From Verrucomicrobiota bacterium (lineage in GTDB: Bacteria > Verrucomicrobiota > Verrucomicrobiae > Opitutales > CG1-02-43-26), in NCBI GenBank assembly GCA_013289195.1, contig JABDAI010000004.1, positions 35,757-58,752 on the forward strand: a stretch of 22,996 nucleotides of DNA. Reading direction: 5' to 3'. The position numbers and the translations under genes were made by a program. How positions within the stretch are numbered: position 1 is the stretch's first letter; each line of letters starts with the position of its first letter. This document shows, one piece after another, positions 1 to 7,659 of this stretch. The notes below the pieces were generated by a model. The model did no database searches and was not told the DNA's origin. It saw nothing but the letters and a program-made list of their open reading frames with translations.

Positions 1-343
1 CTTCCTCTATATATCGAATCACTCTTATTCTCAAATCTGTGCTAAAAGCTCTTGTACTCATTCATATCAATTGATCATAAAAAATCCCTATATCAAGTAA
101 AATAACTATATCATCACAATCTATATTTATCTTTTTTGTTACTCATTTTCAAAAACGTGATTATTGAGTAATAGGAAACCACATGAAGGATTGACATAGA
201 CTTACTACACCAGTTATTCAGTTCTACATAATGAAGTTCTGAGATTTTTGGGGCCATTAATAAAAATCATTTTTCCTAATTAAATATTTGACAAAACAAG
301 CGAAAATTTCATCCACTAGATCTTGCTTTCTTTTAAATTTTTT
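1..343. other. AT-rich intergenic region at left edge
   Basis: No convincing gene is seen here on either strand. The stretch is AT-rich with many stop codons. The only notable element is an exact TTGACA at 288-293, 51 nt before the ATG at 344. No good -10 hexamer follows it at 16-18 nt, so it is only a possible -35 element for the outer-membrane protein gene. The far left end may hold the tail of a neighbouring transcription unit outside the window. Confidence 0.6.
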
Positions 344-1006
344 ATGAAAAACAAATTTGTAATCATTTTCGCTTTGGGCCTATTTTTTACAGCTAACCAA
401 CCCGCCTTTGCCTATTTCTTTTGCTCGCCAAACTTTTATTTAGCAGGTTCCACTTCTATTGAATGGCATACTAATCATCATTTTCCTGATTCAGATAGGT
501 TTTCCATATTAGGCAATAAGAGAACTTACAAATATGGAGGAGGTGCAAACATATCTCTCGGGTATATTTTTGATGAACTTTATAAACAATGGGATTTAAG
601 GATCGAAGGAGAGATTGTTTATAAACGAAATGCTTTAAGTAAAATTCAAAAAAACCTTTCAGCAGTAGGACGTACCCAGGATATAGCTCTTATGGCAAAT
701 GTTTTTACTGATATTCCTTTGTGGTATTGTTTTGACTTAAATGTAGGAGCTGGAATTGGTATTTCTTTCAATGAATTGAAACTGGCTTCAGTTAACGGTT
801 TCCCTATATTTCCCGACATACATCACGATGAAATTCTGGCATGGCAAGTTCTCTGCGGGATTACTGTAAATCTTTTTCCTGATGTAGCATTAACAGCTGG
901 TTATCGCTTATTTGGAACCGAAAAAGTACGCACGCCTCATGGAATAAAATGCAAAGAGCTTCCGCTCACTCAATGCTTAGACTTTGGCATGAGATTTAGA
1001 TTGTAA
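344..1006 (+). CDS. putative outer-membrane beta-barrel protein with signal peptide
   Basis: Encodes 220 residues from the ATG at 344. A TTG at 323 would add seven residues, but the ATG puts a textbook signal peptide at the N-terminus: MKNK, a hydrophobic core at residues 5-17, then AFA at 21-23 as the likely signal peptidase I site. The mature part alternates polar and hydrophobic residues in short strands rich in Gly and aromatics (for example around residues 60-75, 83-95, 110-120, 130-150, 165-200). It ends in a strand reading FGMRFRL, as in small 8-stranded opacity/OmpA-like barrels. The family is not identified with certainty. It is probably an envelope protein. It lies upstream of the glycosidase genes, separated from them by a long intergenic region, so it is likely transcribed alone. 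Confidence 0.6.
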   Translation: MKNKFVIIFALGLFFTANQPAFAYFFCSPNFYLAGSTSIEWHTNHHFPDSDRFSILGNKRTYKYGGGANISLGYIFDELYKQWDLRIEGEIVYKRNALSKIQKNLSAVGRTQDIALMANVFTDIPLWYCFDLNVGAGIGISFNELKLASVNGFPIFPDIHHDEILAWQVLCGITVNLFPDVALTAGYRLFGTEKVRTPHGIKCKELPLTQCLDFGMRFRL

Positions 1007-1460
1007 ATTTTTTTCTCTATAAAGAACAATTCAAAAATTCAGGGTTCATTTAGAATACCTGCAGGTTTAGGATCAAACTTCGCTAAATAATTAGCAACAG
1101 TTTCTATTAAAATTTTCGACTAAAAAAGAAATTTTTTATTTCTTTACTTCAAATCCCCTTTTTTAAGAAATTTCAATGCCAATTCAAATTTGAAGTATCT
1201 TGAATTCACTAAAAAATCAGCAAGTTTCTGAATTTTAGATAGTTTTTAATAAATTTTAAAAATTTATATTAAAAAATTCTAAACACATTAAACTGTAATA
1301 AATCTTAACATATTAATACATAAAATACCACTCAGCGATTACATTAGACAACTTCATATTTTTAATATCAATTTTAATAAATAATTAATAAAAAATAATT
1401 ACAATATTTTATTGACAAAGGTTAATCATTTATTCATCATATCTTAAATTATTAAAAAAT
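1007..1460. other. AT-rich intergenic region with AT-only palindrome
   Basis: No gene is seen in this 454-bp gap. It is very AT-rich. An imperfect AT-only inverted repeat lies at about 1242-1276 (TTTTTAATAAATTTT pairing with AAAATTTATATTAAAAA, with a two-base bulge). It could form a hairpin but lacks the GC core of a terminator. The promoter-like element for the next gene is at the right end of the gap. Confidence 0.5.
1412..1440 (+). promoter_or_regulatory. predicted sigma70-type promoter of the glycosidase-kinase gene
   Basis: An exact -35 hexamer TTGACA (1412-1417) is followed after 17 nt by CATCAT (1435-1440), four of six matches to TATAAT. Transcription would start near 1447, about 14 nt before the ATG at 1461. 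This is a sequence match only. Confidence 0.45.
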
Positions 1461-3968
1461 ATGAAAAATAAAATACTCTCAATATTACTATTTATTACAA
1501 CAATAACAGCATTATTTTCAAATGATATCGAAGAAGGTTGGCTACCGTTATATAAAGGAGTGCAATATAAGTCAATAACTCGAAATAAAGGTGAGATAAA
1601 GATGCACATAATGAAAATTGATGCTACAGATCCTGAAGTTGATATATTTGTAACACCTCCGAGAAAAGACGGAAAGCACACAACGGCATTTAAACCGAGC
1701 ACCTTTTTAACGAAACATAATGCTCAGGTGGTTATCAATGGAACAGGATATGCTCCAGCAAACTTATCCGCTGAAGGAGAACTCAAAATGCCTGAAACTT
1801 TATCAATTTATAATGGGAAAAAGTATGCTGAATCTCGAGGAGAGAACGCATTTTTCGTAGTTCTTAAAAATGGAACAAAAAAGATCATTAAATCAGAAGA
1901 ATATCCTCTTTATGAAAAAAAAATTTCCATGGCACTTGGTGCATGGCCATGGGCTGGAGTGCAAGGCTTGTTAATTGAAGATGGTATTAATCTTGTACCA
2001 AATGAAGTTGCTAATGATTATGCTGCTGCAAGGTCAGCTCTAGGTATTTCAACTGATGGAAAAAATGTCTATTTGGTACTTATTGAAGGAAAACCGAGAG
2101 AAGTGTTAACAACTATTTATGCAGGTTTAGTGGGGCAAGGAGTTACTTTAAAAGATTTAACAGCAATCATGCAAGAATTAGACTGTGCAAGAGCCATTAA
2201 TCTCGATGGTGGAGGTTCTTCTGCTCTTGTAGTAGAAAATACGATTACACATAAACCTCTTATTTTGAATACTCCTTCTGATCATAAAGGCGAAAGAGCC
2301 GCTGGAAGCCATCTAGGTATAAAAGCACCTTATATCGAAGGCCAAGAACAATTAAAATTATTTCGTAAATTGCAAGAAAGTACTGCTTATTTTGATTTAC
2401 TACAAAAAAATCATTCCCTTTTAGCAAACATATATGAGGATCTTGTCACTTTTAATCAGCTTAGTAAGGAAGATATTAAGACAGTAAATGAACTTTATGA
2501 AAGTTTCGGAATTAGTCCCTATCAGGACGAAACTTCAAATTTTGCTTCATTGAGTCTAGAGAATCACGAATTTGAAGAATGCTTTTTCCAAAACAGAGAG
2601 AATGACACTTTTTGTTGTGATCCTAAAATGATTGCTGATCAATTACATCTTAAAACATCAAGTTCTGTGTTAAAACTTTCCGATCTCGTAGAAGTTGGCA
2701 AAAAACCTACCGGATATACTCAAGGCGGTGTTTACATGGATTCCAACAAAGTATTTTACTATGTTAAAGATGCGCAGTCTGTTAAAAATGAAATCATCGG
2801 ATCTCGGCTTATGAATTTAATCTTTGGCACCGAGCAAACTCCTATCGTAATGCTAATAGAAGATCATCCCGAAAAGATAGCTTCTAGGATGATAAGAGGG
2901 TTTACTATGAAAAATGCTTTCCATAATAAACAGAATTTCAATACAAAAAATAAAAAATATATTTTTAAAGATGATGCTGCTCTTGATATTGCCAGTAGCT
3001 TTCTAGGCCTTATTGATCGTCACGATCGAAATACAGGGTATGTTGAAGTAGCTCCTCAAGAGGTCGTAAGCGCAAGGGCCGATTTTGATCATTCCTTTGC
3101 TTTCAATTCAAGCCCAGTAGGCATACCCCAACTTTTTGAAAAAAATGATCCATGCAATTTATTACAATTTTATTATACCTTTGGCAAATATCCTTCAAAA
3201 GATATTATTCCTACTTTAGACCGCATACTTGCTATTCCTGATCAACAGCTACTTATGCTAATCGTAGAATCTTGGGTAACTTTATCACATGTAAAAAGTC
3301 ATTTTAGCCTTGAAGATTCATTTAATTTGGCAAATCAACTTATCGATCGCAAGAAAGCCTTCAAGAATGCGCTTATTGAGATCAAAAAACTTATTGAAAG
3401 ATCTCAACAAAACACTGACCAATTGATATTTGTGAGAGATCCTAGCCAAATATTCACTGTTGGAAACGACCACTGCCAATTAATTGAAAAAGATTTAAAT
3501 AAACTAAGTCTATCAGTTAATAATAAGGAAATAGCTATCTTTGAACTAAGAGACAATAAATTAGAAACAAAATCTTCTCAGACTACTAATAAACGCTATT
3601 TTATTGATTTGAATACAATTAATATCGATAATAGATCTTTTATCTCTATTAATAACGTCAGAGTTGAATTAAAAGAAGAAAAAACTCAAGCTGAAGCTGA
3701 TCGTCTGGCTCGAGAAAACCAAGAAAAAGCGCAAAGAGCTCAAGCTGAGGCTGATCGTCTGAATCGAGAAAACCAAGAAAAAGCACAAAGAGCTCAAGCC
3801 GAGGCTGGCCGTCTGGCTCGAGAAAACCAAGAAAAAGCACAAAGAGCTCGTGATGAAAAAGCAAAAAAAAGAGCAGAACGCAAAACTAGAAGAAAAGAAA
3901 GAGAAGCTATGAAAGCTATTTTCGGAGTTAAACAGAATAACAAAAATCGCAATCGTAGAGGATGGTAA
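1461..3968 (+). CDS. exported NAGPA-type phosphodiester glycosidase fused to PI3K/HipA-like kinase domain
   Basis: Encodes 835 residues with a signal peptide at about 1-20 (MKNK, then hydrophobic 5-19). Residues 30-290 match the phosphodiester glycosidase (NAGPA, DUF2233) family: FVTPP at 63-67, INGTGY at 92-97, ARSALGIS at 190-197 and INLDGGGSS at 246-254. A linker of about 100 residues follows. Residues about 395-650 look like an atypical kinase of the PI3K/PI4K, HipA and actin-fragmin-kinase superfamily: a beta-strand lysine (YYVK, K436), a helix glutamate (E444), DRHDRN at 519-524 and DFDHSF at 541-546, close to the DRHxxN and DFGxxF signatures. Residues 743-796 are three 18-residue coiled-coil repeats. 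The tail from 797 to 835 is very basic. Family assignments come from motifs. Activity, substrate and final location are unknown. Such proteins in intracellular bacteria are candidates for exported host-acting factors. Confidence 0.75.
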   Translation: MKNKILSILLFITTITALFSNDIEEGWLPLYKGVQYKSITRNKGEIKMHIMKIDATDPEVDIFVTPPRKDGKHTTAFKPSTFLTKHNAQVVINGTGYAPANLSAEGELKMPETLSIYNGKKYAESRGENAFFVVLKNGTKKIIKSEEYPLYEKKISMALGAWPWAGVQGLLIEDGINLVPNEVANDYAAARSALGISTDGKNVYLVLIEGKPREVLTTIYAGLVGQGVTLKDLTAIMQELDCARAINLDGGGSSALVVENTITHKPLILNTPSDHKGERAAGSHLGIKAPYIEGQEQLKLFRKLQESTAYFDLLQKNHSLLANIYEDLVTFNQLSKEDIKTVNELYESFGISPYQDETSNFASLSLENHEFEECFFQNRENDTFCCDPKMIADQLHLKTSSSVLKLSDLVEVGKKPTGYTQGGVYMDSNKVFYYVKDAQSVKNEIIGSRLMNLIFGTEQTPIVMLIEDHPEKIASRMIRGFTMKNAFHNKQNFNTKNKKYIFKDDAALDIASSFLGLIDRHDRNTGYVEVAPQEVVSARADFDHSFAFNSSPVGIPQLFEKNDPCNLLQFYYTFGKYPSKDIIPTLDRILAIPDQQLLMLIVESWVTLSHVKSHFSLEDSFNLANQLIDRKKAFKNALIEIKKLIERSQQNTDQLIFVRDPSQIFTVGNDHCQLIEKDLNKLSLSVNNKEIAIFELRDNKLETKSSQTTNKRYFIDLNTINIDNRSFISINNVRVELKEEKTQAEADRLARENQEKAQRAQAEADRLNRENQEKAQRAQAEAGRLARENQEKAQRARDEKAKKRAERKTRRKEREAMKAIFGVKQNNKNRNRRGW
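3687..3848 (+). repeat. three tandem 54-bp in-frame repeats encoding a coiled coil
   Basis: Three consecutive 54-bp units start at 3687, 3741 and 3795 and differ at only a few bases. Each encodes an 18-residue unit of the form QAEADRLxRENQEKAQRA (residues 743-796 of the host protein). The pattern of Ala/Leu and charged residues suggests a long charged alpha-helix or coiled coil. Near-identity at DNA level points to recent duplication and possible copy-number variation between strains without loss of reading frame. Confidence 0.9.
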
Positions 3969-3993
3969 AACGCAATTTTCAGAAACCATTTAG

Positions 3994-4022
3994 AAACTAG
4001 CTCAAACATTTTGAGCTAGTTT
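3994..4022 (+). terminator. perfect 13-bp stem-loop after the glycosidase-kinase gene
   Basis: AAACTAGCTCAAA (3994-4006) pairs perfectly with TTTGAGCTAGTTT (4010-4022) around a three-base CAT loop, 26 nt past the stop codon. The stem ends in T residues but has no long following T-run, so it is a probable intrinsic terminator and could act on both strands. Confidence 0.65.
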
Positions 4023-4424
4023 AATAGTATTTCCATTTGAAAATAAATAAAGGCCGCTTCAATTTAAACTGGATAATGACGTCTACCCAGAGCAAGCGCA
4101 AATACATACGAGTATGTCAGGCCACTTGTTTATGATGAGAACTCATAAGATAGCGTGAAGTTAAGTCGGCATTTTCCTCAATTTAAAATCCAATTGATAT
4201 TAGCTTTTCTGTATTTTTTGAATCTTTTCTAGCTTTTTTAACTTCTGACTCTTATACTTTTCAATATTTAGACGCTACTTATCTTCAATTCCTTCTGGGC
4301 AAAAATTTTTTTCAGACTTTCTTTAATCTATTGTGTTGCTAAAATATCATTTATTAATGATACGTTTTATCATTTTTTATCTTAAAATATTATTAAATTT
4401 ATTTTCATTTTTGTAAATTTAAAA

Positions 4425-4453
4425 TTGACATATTAACAATATAAAATTAGTTT
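4425..4453 (+). promoter_or_regulatory. weak promoter-like element before second NAGPA gene
   Basis: An exact TTGACA (4425-4430) is followed at 17-nt spacing by TAGTTT (4448-4453), three of six matches to the -10 consensus. The start codon is at 4494. The -35 is good and the -10 poor. Confidence 0.3.
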
Positions 4454-4493
4454 AATATTAATTACACTGTTATTTTAATACCCCAATGAACGA

Positions 4494-5369
4494 ATGCAAT
4501 TTCAAAAAACCTTTTTTATAATATTCATTTTAATACTTGAGTTTATTTTATCTCCAAAATCTTTTTCAAAGGTAATTCACAATGAATATGAATTCATTTT
4601 TAAAGGTGTTGAATATCGATCAAGTTTTTTAAATAAAGCAAAAAATATTGTTGCACATCAAATCCGAATTGATTTGAAAGAATCGGATGCAACTTTTTTT
4701 GTCACTCCTCCTTCCGATCTTAAAGTCAAGAATTCATTGACTGAAACTACTTCAAATTTTTTAAAAAAATATAAACTGCAAATAGCTATCAATGGACAGG
4801 GCTTTGGCCCTCCTAAACCTCTAATACGGAATTTGACTACAAAAATTTGTGGCTTTGCTTTATCAGAAACCATAGAGTATGGGCGTCACTGCAAAGCCCA
4901 ATATCTTTTTGTTGTGCATAAAGACAAGACTGTAGATATTATTAATATCGATCACTATCATGAAATAAAGACTGATTTACATATGGCTATAGGGGGATGG
5001 GCTCATAAAGGTCATTCAGACCTCCTTGTTCATGAAGGGATGGTCAATCCTTATTATAATAATAAGATTTTAAACAATCTAAAAAAAGCTAGAACCGCTA
5101 TTGGAATTTCCTCTGACAAGCAATTTCTTTATCTTGTCGTAACAGAAGAAATTAATAAGGGCATCACACTATTAGAGCTCGCCCAATTTATGCAAAAAAC
5201 AGGGTCATTTCATGCTATCAACTTGGATGGTGGACGCTCTTCGACTATGGTTTTTCAAGATAATACTAGAGGGGAGCCTATAATTGTTAATGCACTTTCA
5301 AATAATTTCGAACGGCCTGTAGCAAATCATCTAGGACTTTATTTATCCAATTTAGATTGTTCGAAATAA
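4494..5369 (+). CDS. exported NAGPA-type phosphodiester glycosidase, single domain
   Basis: Encodes 291 residues. A hydrophobic N-terminus (residues 7-20) followed by SFS at 23-25 suggests a signal peptide. The body repeats the hallmarks of the NAGPA/DUF2233 domain in the gene upstream: FVTPP at 69-73, INGQGFGPP at 99-107, ARTAIGIS at 199-206 and INLDGGRSS at 242-250, the last probably carrying catalytic or metal-binding acids. Order, spacing and sequence make it a paralogue of residues 30-290 of the upstream protein, but it stops right after the domain, with no kinase or coiled-coil part. Family members hydrolyse sugar phosphodiesters, such as GlcNAc capped on phosphate in the eukaryotic uncovering enzyme, or act in exopolysaccharide processing. 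The substrate here is unknown. No Shine-Dalgarno site is visible before the ATG. Confidence 0.75.
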   Translation: MQFQKTFFIIFILILEFILSPKSFSKVIHNEYEFIFKGVEYRSSFLNKAKNIVAHQIRIDLKESDATFFVTPPSDLKVKNSLTETTSNFLKKYKLQIAINGQGFGPPKPLIRNLTTKICGFALSETIEYGRHCKAQYLFVVHKDKTVDIINIDHYHEIKTDLHMAIGGWAHKGHSDLLVHEGMVNPYYNNKILNNLKKARTAIGISSDKQFLYLVVTEEINKGITLLELAQFMQKTGSFHAINLDGGRSSTMVFQDNTRGEPIIVNALSNNFERPVANHLGLYLSNLDCSK

Positions 5370-5414
5370 CTCATAATTTCAATAACTATCCTAGGCCATT
5401 TTTTTATTCAAATA

Positions 5415-5504
5415 TGGCGGAGAGGGCGGGATTTGAACCCGCGGTACTGTTACCAGTACACAGCATTTCCAATGCTGCGCATTCGGCCGCTCTGCCACCT
5501 CTCC
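5415..5504 (-). tRNA. tRNA-Ser (anticodon GGA)
   Basis: Read on the minus strand this is a complete 90-nt class II tRNA with an encoded CCA end (5417-5415). The acceptor stem GGAGAGG pairs with CCTCTCC, with G as discriminator base, as usual for bacterial tRNA-Ser. The anticodon arm is CAGCA-TTGGAAA-TGCTG, giving anticodon GGA for UCC and UCU codons. The long variable arm pairs GTACTG with CAGTAC, and the T arm is GCGGG-TTCGAAT-CCCGC. It sits 140 nt downstream of ligA on the same strand, and its 3' end faces the accessory block. Confidence 0.97.
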
Positions 5505-5602
5505 AACGATTTGAAAAGGAAAAAGAGTAATCTAAATTAGAGACTTGGGTCAATAGCAAAATTCATCTTCCAAAAGTTTGGAAACATAATTACCGCATAA
5601 TT

Positions 5603-5631
5603 TGCGGAGATTACGGAAATTATTCTCCGCA
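5603..5631 (-). terminator. possible stem-loop downstream of ligA
   Basis: On the minus strand, TGCGGAG and CTCCGCA form a perfect 7-bp GC-rich stem around a 15-nt loop, beginning 13 nt after the ligA stop codon. A second copy of the TGCGG motif lies just beyond and could compete for pairing. No strong T-run follows, so terminator function is uncertain. Confidence 0.35.
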
Positions 5632-5643
5632 TGCTTGGTGAAG

Positions 5644-7644
5644 TTAGGCTAAAAGTTTTTTCAATTCTTCCACACTAATAATTTTCACTTTAAGTTCTTT
5701 CGCTTTATCCAACTTCGAACCTGGTGAATCGCCCGCTAAAACATAATCCGTTTTTTTACTCACACTTGAACTCACATGTCCTCCGGCTTGCTCGATTAAC
5801 TCTTTAGCTTCATCACGGGAATAATTGGGCAATGTTCCTGTAATTACGAAATTCTTGCCTTGCAAAACTTGATGCGTCCTGTGCACAACATCCGACTTCG
5901 TATTTATCCCATATTCAATTAATCGTCGGATAATCTCTTGGTTATGAGGCTCGTTAAAGAAAAATTTCACGCTTTTTGCAACTACAACGCCAACACCTTC
6001 AACCTTCATGAGGTCTTCTTCTTCAGCCTTCATGAGTGACTCTAGTGAAAAGAAATGTCGCGCAAGATCTTTCGATCCTTGCTCGCCCACATCTGCAATT
6101 CCCAGTCCATTAATCAATCGCCATAAAGGACGTTTTTTGCTTTCTTCTATTCCTTGTATCAGATTTCGTGCTGATTTCTCTGCAAATCTTTCCAAACCAA
6201 GCAGCTGTTCTTCCTTTATCAAATACAAATCAGCAACGTGTTCACAAAGATTATTCGTCACTAGTTGGTCCACAACTGCTTTTCCTAAATTTTCGATATC
6301 CATTGCCTGTCTTGAAGCAAAATGCTCTATTCGGCGTCTTACTTGCGGAGGACAGGCAACATTTGGGCATTTCCACGCGACTTCCCCAGGTAACCGCATG
6401 GCTTGCGTTCCGCAGGCTGGACATTTCGTGGGAAATACATAAGGTTCACATTTTTCCCATAACTGATCTTTAACACTTTCAATGACTGCAGGAATAATTT
6501 CTCCAGCTTTTTCGATTACCACTTTTGATCCAATGCGAATAGCTTTTCTTTTAATTTCGTCTTCATTATGGAGTGTTGCTCGTGAAACCGTTGAACCAGC
6601 AAGGTGAACAGACTCCAATTCGGCTACAGGCGTTAAGACTCCTGTGCGTCCAACTTGAATAATGATCGATTTTAAAATTGTAATTGCCTGTTCTGGTGCA
6701 AATTTATAAGCGATCATACCTCGTGGTGCCTTGGAGGTCATGCCCACCTGGTCTTGAAACGCTAGCTCATCTAATTTTACAACAGCTCCATCGGTTCCAT
6801 AGTCAAAATTATTTTTTATCCGGTCTAATTCTTCAATGACTTCCCAAACAGCTTCAATGCCTTTCACTACCCAATATTGTTCATGTATAGGAAGACCCCA
6901 TTTTTTAAACTTTTCATGAACTTCTTGTTGCCTTTTAAAAAAAGTAGGATGACAGTACCCTATTCCATACAAAATGATTGAAAGCTTCCGTTTAGCCGCT
7001 TCCTTTGGGTCTAATAATTTAACTGTCCCGGCAGCCAAGTTCCTTGGATTGGCATAAAGTACAAGGTCCTCTTTCTCGCGTTCGCGGTTAATACGCTGGA
7101 ATTCTTCTTCACAAATATATATTTCACCTCGTATCTCAATAATTTCAGGATAGTCCTTGCCTTTTAAGTGCAAAGGCAAACTTCTAATTGTCTTCACATT
7201 AGAAGTAATATCATCGCCTTCGGTGCCATTGCCTCGTGTGACTGCTCGGATGAAGACTCCATTTTCATAAGTCAAACTCACTGCAACCCCATCGATTTTT
7301 GGTTCGACTACGTATTCAAAGTCATGGTCCCCAAGCATTCTCCTCAACCGAGCATCAAATTCAAATAATTCTTTTTTATCATAAGAATTATCGATACTGT
7401 ACATCGGTTTCCTATGCTTATAGCTTGCAAATTCACTCAATCTATCATCACCAATTCTTTCGGTTGGCGATTCTTTGCGCTCCCTATCCGAAAGCGTTTC
7501 CTCCAAAGTTTCTAGTTCCTTTTTTAATTGATCGTATTCATAATCACTTATCTCAGGGTGAGCTTTCTTATAATAAAGCAAATCATGATGCTCGATTTGC
7601 TTTCGAAGCTTTTCTATACGTTTATGATTATCCTCTTTGGGCAT
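5644..7644 (-). CDS. ligA: NAD-dependent DNA ligase LigA
   Basis: A full-length 666-residue LigA, which seals nicks using NAD+ in replication and repair. The N-terminal Ia domain has the NMN-binding YYKKAHPEISDYEYD stretch (residues 24-38). The adenylation motif is EPKIDG with the AMP-accepting lysine K116, matching K115 of E. coli. NLAAGT (202-207) and the OB-fold region follow. A four-cysteine zinc site uses C408, C411, C426 and C431. Helix-hairpin-helix repeats span about 490-580, and a BRCT domain (about 592-666) contains GKNFVITGTL and ends the protein. Its start is 15 bp after the mdh stop codon, so the two genes probably share a transcript. No key residue is missing. The identification is secure. 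Confidence 0.97.
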   Translation of the reverse strand: MPKEDNHKRIEKLRKQIEHHDLLYYKKAHPEISDYEYDQLKKELETLEETLSDRERKESPTERIGDDRLSEFASYKHRKPMYSIDNSYDKKELFEFDARLRRMLGDHDFEYVVEPKIDGVAVSLTYENGVFIRAVTRGNGTEGDDITSNVKTIRSLPLHLKGKDYPEIIEIRGEIYICEEEFQRINREREKEDLVLYANPRNLAAGTVKLLDPKEAAKRKLSIILYGIGYCHPTFFKRQQEVHEKFKKWGLPIHEQYWVVKGIEAVWEVIEELDRIKNNFDYGTDGAVVKLDELAFQDQVGMTSKAPRGMIAYKFAPEQAITILKSIIIQVGRTGVLTPVAELESVHLAGSTVSRATLHNEDEIKRKAIRIGSKVVIEKAGEIIPAVIESVKDQLWEKCEPYVFPTKCPACGTQAMRLPGEVAWKCPNVACPPQVRRRIEHFASRQAMDIENLGKAVVDQLVTNNLCEHVADLYLIKEEQLLGLERFAEKSARNLIQGIEESKKRPLWRLINGLGIADVGEQGSKDLARHFFSLESLMKAEEEDLMKVEGVGVVVAKSVKFFFNEPHNQEIIRRLIEYGINTKSDVVHRTHQVLQGKNFVITGTLPNYSRDEAKELIEQAGGHVSSSVSKKTDYVLAGDSPGSKLDKAKELKVKIISVEELKKLLA

Positions 7645-7659
7645 ACTTTAAAGCAACAG

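Larger units (their letters stand above)
3969..4493. other. intergenic region with terminator and a GC-richer island
   Basis: This 525-bp gap has no convincing gene. It holds a hairpin just after the upstream gene (3994-4022) and a segment at about 4051-4180 that is clearly richer in GC than its surroundings. The rest is extremely AT-rich up to the next start codon, with a TTGACA at 4425-4430. The island contains small palindromes such as ACATACGAGTATGT (4104-4117) and complementary ends (GCCG at 4053, CGGC at 4167). It may be a remnant of a repeat or a decayed gene. Confidence 0.5.

Noticed and set aside
1242..1276. AT-only palindrome as a terminator of the outer-membrane protein gene
   Set aside because: It lies more than 230 nt after the stop codon, has no GC pairs and contains a bulge, so it is more likely a by-product of AT-rich composition.
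3658..4009. Several minus-strand open frames opposite the coiled-coil repeats
   Set aside because: They are antisense shadows of the repetitive, Lys/Glu-rich C-terminus of the glycosidase-kinase gene. They yield Phe/Ser/Leu-rich low-complexity translations with no plausible start region.
4070..4125. Short minus-strand peptide frame in the GC-richer island
   Set aside because: Only about 20 codons are open between stops, with no start codon or homology I can name, so it is mentioned only as part of the island.
5415..5437. Search for a second copy of the tRNA-Ser 3' end as an attachment site
   Set aside because: No matching stretch was seen in the accessory segment 1-5400 or elsewhere in the window, so no att pair can be claimed.
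6008..6473. Two plus-strand open frames inside ligA
   Set aside because: They lie wholly antisense to conserved LigA helix-hairpin-helix and zinc-site codons and have no recognisable domain.
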